Shown in pieces: positions 60,111 to 64,000 of a stretch of DNA of 64,000 bases. Numbering within the stretch: the stretch's first letter is position 1; each line of letters starts with the position of its first letter. The DNA is from an uncultured delta proteobacterium. Its GTDB lineage: Bacteria; Desulfobacterota; Desulfovibrionia; Desulfovibrionales; Desulfovibrionaceae. The notes below the pieces were generated by a model that saw only the letters and a program-made list of their open reading frames with translations, searched no databases and had not been told where the DNA came from. The position numbers and the translations under genes are program-made. The stretch is taken from positions 1 to 64,000 of the forward strand of contig CAIMRY010000013.1 of assembly GCA_903843965.1 (NCBI GenBank), given 5' to 3'.

Positions 60111-61835
60111 ATGCAGCACCATGTCGTCATCATCGGGGCCGTGGCCCTGGGCCCCAAGGCCGCCGCACGCTACAAGCGCCTGAACCCGGACAGCCGCGTG
60201 ACCATGATCGACCGCGGCAAGCTCATTTCCTACGGCGGCTGCGGCATCCCCTATTTCGTCTCCGGCGATGTCAGCGACGCCTCCGAGCTCCAGACCACGG
60301 CCTTCCACATGCTGCGCGACGAGGAATTCTTTCGCGCCACCAAGGACGTGGACGTGCGCACCGAGACCGAGGCGCTGTCCATCGACCGCGCGGCCAAGAC
60401 CGTGGCCGTGCGCCACCTGCCCACGGGCCGGGAGGAGGTATTGGCCTACGACAAGCTGGTGCTGGCCATGGGCAGCACGCCCTGCTCGCTCTCCGTGCCG
60501 GGCGCGGGGCTGCGGGGCATCCACGCCGTGCACGGGCTGGAGGGAGCGCAGCGCATCCGCCAACTGGTCTCCGGCGGCGGGGTTGCGCGGGCCGTGGTGG
60601 TGGGCGCAGGCTTCATCGGCCTGGAGCTGGCCGTGGCCCTGGCCGACCTCTGGGACATCGAGACCACGGTGGTCGAGTTCCGCGACCAGATCCTGCCCGG
60701 CGTCATCGGCGGCAACCTGGCCCGCATGGCGCAGAAGCAGATGCAGGACAAGGGCGTGGTCTTCCGCCTGGGCGAGCAGGTGCGCAGTTTCGAGGGCAAC
60801 GCCGAAGGCCGGGTGGCCCGCGTGGTCACGGACAACGCCGCCCCTGGCTCCGACCTCGACGCCGACCTGGTCATCGTGGCCATCGGCGTCAAGCCCAACT
60901 CCGGGCTCGCCAGCGCGGCCGGGCTCGGTGTCTCCCAGCGCGGGGCCATCCTCGTGGACGAGCACCTGCGCACCAGCGACCCGGACATCTACGCCGGAGG
61001 CGACTGCGTGGAGCTCAAGCACCTCATCACCGGCGGCCCGGCCTACCTGCCGCTGGGCTCCCTGGCCAACCGCCAGGGCCGGGTCATCGGCACCAACCTG
61101 GCGGGCGGTGAAAGCGTGTTCGCCGGGGCCGTGGGCTCCTGGTGCGTCAAGCTGTTCGATCTTTCCGCCGCAGGCACCGGGCTGACCCTGGCTGCGGCCA
61201 AGGCCGCCGGGTTCGACGCGCTTTGCGTGCACATAAGCCAGCTGGACCGCGCGCATTTCTACCCGGACAAGGGGTTGATGAGCCTGGAGCTGGTGGCGGA
61301 GCGCGGCACCGGGCGCGTGCTGGGCATGCAGGGCCTGGCCGCCATGGGCGACGCCCTGGTGGGCCGGGTGGACGTGGTGGCCGCGCTGTTGCCCACGGGC
61401 TTGACCGTGGAGACCGTGAGCGGGCTGGAGATGGCCTATTCGCCGCCCTTCGCCGCCGCGCTGGACATCCTGAACGTGCTGGGCAACACCACGGAGAACA
61501 TCCTGGCCGGGCGCAACCAGGGCATCCAGGTGGACGAGTTCGCCGCGCTCTGGGCCGGGCGCAACGGCAACGGGCCATACATCCTGGACTGCCGCGAACG
61601 GGCCAACGTGGCCGGGCTTCTGGCCGCCCACCCGGAGCACTGGCACAACATCCCCCAGGGCGAGCTGCGCCAGCGCCTAGACGAGCTCCCGCGCGACCAG
61701 GGCATCGTGCTTGTGTGCAACACCGGGGCGCGCTCGTACGAGTCGTACGTCACCCTGGCCCACGCCGGGTTCACGAACCTGGTCAGCGTGGAGGGCGGCA
61801 TGACCGCCATCCTGGCCGCCGGGGTGGCGGTGTAG
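60111..61835 (+). CDS. CoA-disulfide reductase-like FAD protein with C-terminal rhodanese domain
   Basis: The protein has 574 residues. FAD/NAD(P)H domains with KLISYGGCGIPYFVSGDV (catalytic Cys at about 45), VVVGAGFIGLELAVALAD and VYAGGDC-like IYAGGDCVEL, then a dimerisation domain and, from about 475, a rhodanese domain with active-site Cys in VLVCNTGARSYES. This is the Cdr/NADH-dependent persulfide reductase (Nsr) layout. It reduces CoA or protein persulfides, which fits the sulfur-handling genes around it. The first Gly-rich motif reads GAVALGPKAA, which departs from GxGxxG. Confidence 0.9.
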   Translation: MQHHVVIIGAVALGPKAAARYKRLNPDSRVTMIDRGKLISYGGCGIPYFVSGDVSDASELQTTAFHMLRDEEFFRATKDVDVRTETEALSIDRAAKTVAVRHLPTGREEVLAYDKLVLAMGSTPCSLSVPGAGLRGIHAVHGLEGAQRIRQLVSGGGVARAVVVGAGFIGLELAVALADLWDIETTVVEFRDQILPGVIGGNLARMAQKQMQDKGVVFRLGEQVRSFEGNAEGRVARVVTDNAAPGSDLDADLVIVAIGVKPNSGLASAAGLGVSQRGAILVDEHLRTSDPDIYAGGDCVELKHLITGGPAYLPLGSLANRQGRVIGTNLAGGESVFAGAVGSWCVKLFDLSAAGTGLTLAAAKAAGFDALCVHISQLDRAHFYPDKGLMSLELVAERGTGRVLGMQGLAAMGDALVGRVDVVAALLPTGLTVETVSGLEMAYSPPFAAALDILNVLGNTTENILAGRNQGIQVDEFAALWAGRNGNGPYILDCRERANVAGLLAAHPEHWHNIPQGELRQRLDELPRDQGIVLVCNTGARSYESYVTLAHAGFTNLVSVEGGMTAILAAGVAV

Positions 61836-61877
61836 GAACACTGCTCGCAAACGGCCCGCCGAGCCCGACTCGCCACT

Positions 61878-61956
61878 CGGGCGCTGCGCGGCTGCGAGGC
61901 CGACGCCTTGCCCCAGGCGTTGGCCAGGCCAGCGGGACGCCTCGCTGGCCTTTTCC
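61878..61956. repeat. Direct repeat, copy 1, with terminator
   Basis: It contains GCTGCGAGGCCGACGCCT and ends in GGCCAGCG-GGACGCCT-CGCTGGCC-TTTTCC (stem 61927-61950), a rho-independent terminator of the operon. Copy 2 is at 62060-62138. Confidence 0.8.
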
Positions 61957-62059
61957 TTTGCATGTGGGCCGGTGGAGGGTGTGCTGACGTTCTTCGGAAT
62001 ACGTTTTCAGGTACATGATCTTCTTTTGACGTTGTCCGCCGTGCCCGGCGTCTTCCCCC

Positions 62060-62138
62060 GGGTGCTGCGCTGCGAGGCCGACGCCTGCTCACCCCAGGGC
62101 GTTGACCGGGCCAGCGGGACGCCTCGCTGGCCTTTTCC
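62060..62138. repeat. Direct repeat, copy 2, with terminator
   Basis: GCTGCGAGGCCGACGCCT and the hairpin GGCCAGCG-GGACGCCT-CGCTGGCC-TTTTCC (62109-62138) recur with a few changes and short indels relative to copy 1. Confidence 0.8.
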
Positions 62139-62402
62139 ATTGCTGCCGCCGTACATCGCCCTGGAGCGGAGCGGCCTGACGGATTCGACCGTCTCGCCCG
62201 GCCCGGACGAGCGGTACGCCCCGGCCATTTGGACAGCCGCAGGGCTTCGTGCTAGGCTGCACGCATCGCGGGCAGGCGCCGCCGACGGTCCTGCCGCGCC
62301 TGATCCAAGGCCCGCTTCACGCCCTGTTGGATGCGGGAGCGAACGCTCCCGGCCCGCACAGCCCCAGCACCAGGCGCGCCCCGCCTGCAGGAGCCACACG
62401 CC

Positions 62403-63011
62403 ATGCGCTTCACCGGCATCAACCACCTGGCCCTGGCCACCGGAGACATGGACGCCACCATCCGCTACTGGCGCGACCTGCTGGGCCTGCGCCTGGTGGC
62501 CGGACTGGGCCGCCCCGGCTACCGCCACTACTTCTTCGAGCTCACCGCGCAGGACATGATCGCCTTTTTCGAGTGGCCCGGCGTGCTGCCCGGCCCGGAC
62601 AAGGACCACGGCGCGCCGGTCAAGGGCCCGTTCACCTTTGACCACGTCTCCCTCGGCGTGGAGCGCGAGGCCGACCTCTGGGACCTGCGCGACCGGCTCG
62701 ACGCTGCCGGTTTCTGGGTTTCCGAGGTGGTGGACCACGGCTTCATCCACTCGCTGTATTCCTTTGACCCCAACAACATCCCGGTGGAGTTCAGCGCGCG
62801 CGCGCCCGGCGTGGACTTAAGCGCGCATCCGGTCATGGCCGACAGCCAGCCCACCGCCTGCGCGCTTGAAGGATCCGAACCCGTGCCCGGCGTCTGGCCC
62901 GCGCCCAAGCGGCCCACGCCCGAGGCCGAGCGCCGCGTGTATCCCGGCGAGGGCCTGCGCCTGGTGGGCCAGGAGCCCGACGAGTCGGACGGCGCAGCGC
63001 ACCATGTCTGA
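62403..63011 (+). CDS. VOC-family (glyoxalase-like) protein
   Basis: The protein has 202 residues. GINHLALATGDMDATIRYWRDLLGLRLV, FTFDHVSLGVEREADLWDLRDRL and SFDPNNIPVEF carry the His/His/Glu metal ligands of the vicinal oxygen chelate fold. The C-terminal 60 residues form an extension (WPAPKRPTPEAERRVYPGEG). Substrate unknown. It overlaps sfsA by 8 bp. Confidence 0.88.
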   Translation: MRFTGINHLALATGDMDATIRYWRDLLGLRLVAGLGRPGYRHYFFELTAQDMIAFFEWPGVLPGPDKDHGAPVKGPFTFDHVSLGVEREADLWDLRDRLDAAGFWVSEVVDHGFIHSLYSFDPNNIPVEFSARAPGVDLSAHPVMADSQPTACALEGSEPVPGVWPAPKRPTPEAERRVYPGEGLRLVGQEPDESDGAAHHV

Positions 63012-63954
63012 GGCCAAGGGCCGGGCCGCAAAGCACGCCGAAATCCATCGCGCAGACCGGGCCGCTGACCGGACCGACACCCAAGACGGGAGCCAGGCCG
63101 ACCGCCTGCTGCTGCCCTTTCCGCCCGGCTGCGTGGTCGCCCGCCTGGTCCGGCGCGAAAAGCGCTTCACCATCGTGGCCACGTATCCGACCACAGACCC
63201 GGCCACCGGCGCGGAGCTTTTCGCCCACACCAACAACACCGGGTCCATGCTCGGGCTGCTTGCGCCCGGCACGCCCGCCCTGCTTTCCCCCGCGCTCAAC
63301 CCGGACCGCAAGCTCAGGTGGACGCTGGAGGCTTTGGCCCTGCCGGGGGCGGCGCCCGCTGGCGATGCCCCTGCCTGGGCGGGCGTGAACACCCAGACCC
63401 CGAACCGCCTGCTGGAGGCCGCCTTCCACGCCGGGCTGCTGCCCGAGGCGCGCGGCTATGCCCACCTGCGGCGCGAGGCCAAGACCGGCGCAAGCCGCCT
63501 GGACGCGCTCTTGACCGCGCACGGGGACAACGGCCTGTCCCCGCTGCCCCCGCTCTACGTCGAGTGCAAGAACGTCACCCTGGTCCAGGGCGGCCTGGCC
63601 CTGTTTCCGGACGCCCCCACTGAGCGCGGGCGCAAGCACCTTGCGGAGTTGACGCGGCTGGTGCATGAAGGCTGCCGCGCGGCCCTGTTCTTCCTGGTCC
63701 AGCGGCCCGACGGCGACTCTTTTGCCCCGGCTGCGGCCATCGACCCGGACTATGCCCGCGACCTGGCCGCAGCCCTCTCTGCCGGGGTCGAGGCCTGGGT
63801 CTGGCGGGCGCGCATCACCACTGCGGGCATCAGCCTGGGCGAACCCCTGCCGCTGTCTTCGGCCTGGGCTTCGGCCTGGCTTTCGACCTCGGTTTCAGGC
63901 TCGGCCCTGCCATGTTCCGGCCACGCACACGCCAAGGAGTCCACCCGCTCATGA
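63004..63954 (+). CDS. sfsA: SfsA family protein
   Basis: The protein has 316 residues (family usually about 235). ARLVRREKRFTIVA, LFAHTNNTGSMLGLL, NRKLRW-like DRKLRWTLEA, VNTQTPNRLLEAA, LYVECKNVTLV, FPDAPTERGRKHLAEL and FFLVQRPDGDSFAPA are signatures. The usual HxxNPG becomes HTNNTG. The excess is an N-terminal 30-residue tail and a Ser/Ala-rich C-terminus. SfsA is thought to bind DNA or act as a nuclease. Confidence 0.9.
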   Translation: MSEAKGRAAKHAEIHRADRAADRTDTQDGSQADRLLLPFPPGCVVARLVRREKRFTIVATYPTTDPATGAELFAHTNNTGSMLGLLAPGTPALLSPALNPDRKLRWTLEALALPGAAPAGDAPAWAGVNTQTPNRLLEAAFHAGLLPEARGYAHLRREAKTGASRLDALLTAHGDNGLSPLPPLYVECKNVTLVQGGLALFPDAPTERGRKHLAELTRLVHEGCRAALFFLVQRPDGDSFAPAAAIDPDYARDLAAALSAGVEAWVWRARITTAGISLGEPLPLSSAWASAWLSTSVSGSALPCSGHAHAKESTRS

Positions 63955-64000
63955 TGCACCTCATCCTCGGCGCGGCCATCATCAGCTTCTCGCCCGTGTT
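63951..64000 (+). CDS. Start of a probable DMT/EamA-type transporter (cut by window end)
   Basis: ATG 63951 overlaps the sfsA stop and has AAGGAG upstream. Only MMHLILGAAIISFSPV is visible, which resembles the first membrane helix of EamA transporters. The family call is tentative. Confidence 0.45.
   Translation, partial: MMHLILGAAIISFSPV

Larger units (their letters stand above)
61836..62402. other. Gene-free region with a duplicated terminator segment
   Basis: 567 bp between the reductase and the VOC gene. It holds two similar segments of about 79 bp (61878-61956 and 62060-62138), each ending in the same terminator hairpin, and about 260 bp of leader before the VOC gene. No gene was recognised. 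Confidence 0.5.

Noticed and set aside
59040-61646. Very long reverse-strand open frame (868 codons) opposite the Usp and reductase genes
   Set aside because: It is a shadow of GC-rich coding sequence; the plus strand carries clear UspA, FAD and rhodanese motifs, while the reverse translation is His/Gln/Ala-rich with no motif.

Overview
The window is GC-rich (roughly two thirds G+C by eye), with many C- or G-ending codons, few AT-rich patches, and several overlapping ATGA-type gene junctions. Its gene content points to a sulfate-reducing deltaproteobacterium of the Desulfovibrio type. The evidence is an HdrA/QmoA-like, HdrB/C-like, MvhD-like, DsrE-like and TusA-like operon; a NifX-like gene cluster with ferredoxin-containing MinD-type ATPases; two sigma-54 activators; and several small families I associate with Desulfovibrionales. 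No rRNA, tRNA, CRISPR array, insertion sequence or integrase was recognised.

Layout. 1-4.8 kb: an array of M15-type (zinc DD-peptidase-like) proteins, each followed by a signal-peptide-bearing paralogous partner. One M15 gene is long (it enters from the left edge) and two copies are shortened to the C-terminal catalytic part, an arrangement typical of polymorphic toxin/immunity cassettes. 5.0-15.8 kb: housekeeping genes (hisI, hisG, pgeF, a 5-formyl-THF cyclo-ligase, a phosphoesterase, rlmH, rsmG), a HigBA-like toxin-antitoxin pair, a GrlR-like protein and a 1022-residue membrane protein of unknown function. 15.9-26.1 kb: short-tailed-phage (podovirus) genes in three separate transcription units on both strands: a Bbp19-like protein, a capsid scaffold protein, and a tail/fibre/lysis operon with a 3TM holin and a lysozyme. 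26.5-35.9 kb: a D,D-carboxypeptidase with a SPOR-like domain, two diguanylate cyclases (one interrupted by an in-frame stop), a response regulator and two glycosyltransferases. 35.9-37.8 kb: a second M15/partner pair. 37.8-43.7 kb: a GH17-GT2 glucan synthase, hypothetical genes and an ADP-ribosyltransferase-like gene with a small upstream partner. 43.9-61.8 kb: three sulfur/redox or NifX-type operons, each with a recognisable sigma-54 promoter, and two sigma-54 activators. 62.4-64 kb: a VOC protein, sfsA and the start of a probable transporter.

The main discovery candidate is a dispersed, phage-derived system. Four copies of one 79-80 bp promoter element stand in front of the Bbp19-like gene (15875), the scaffold gene (17413), the tail/lysis operon (26072, reverse) and the isolated M15/partner pair (35891). 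Each has two TTTTTGTCC-type boxes about 31 bp apart, the second of which can serve as the -35 of a TATACT-like -10. The units also tend to end in hairpins with the same CGGCCCGG/CCGGGCCG core. A podovirus-like particle encoded in scattered, co-regulated units without phage replication or integration genes in view resembles a gene transfer agent; the classical Desulfovibrio agent Dd1 was described as very short-tailed. The M15/partner genes look like cargo toxins with periplasmic immunity, or alternatively release enzymes, of the same regulon. Portal, terminase and major capsid genes are not in this window, so this remains an inference.
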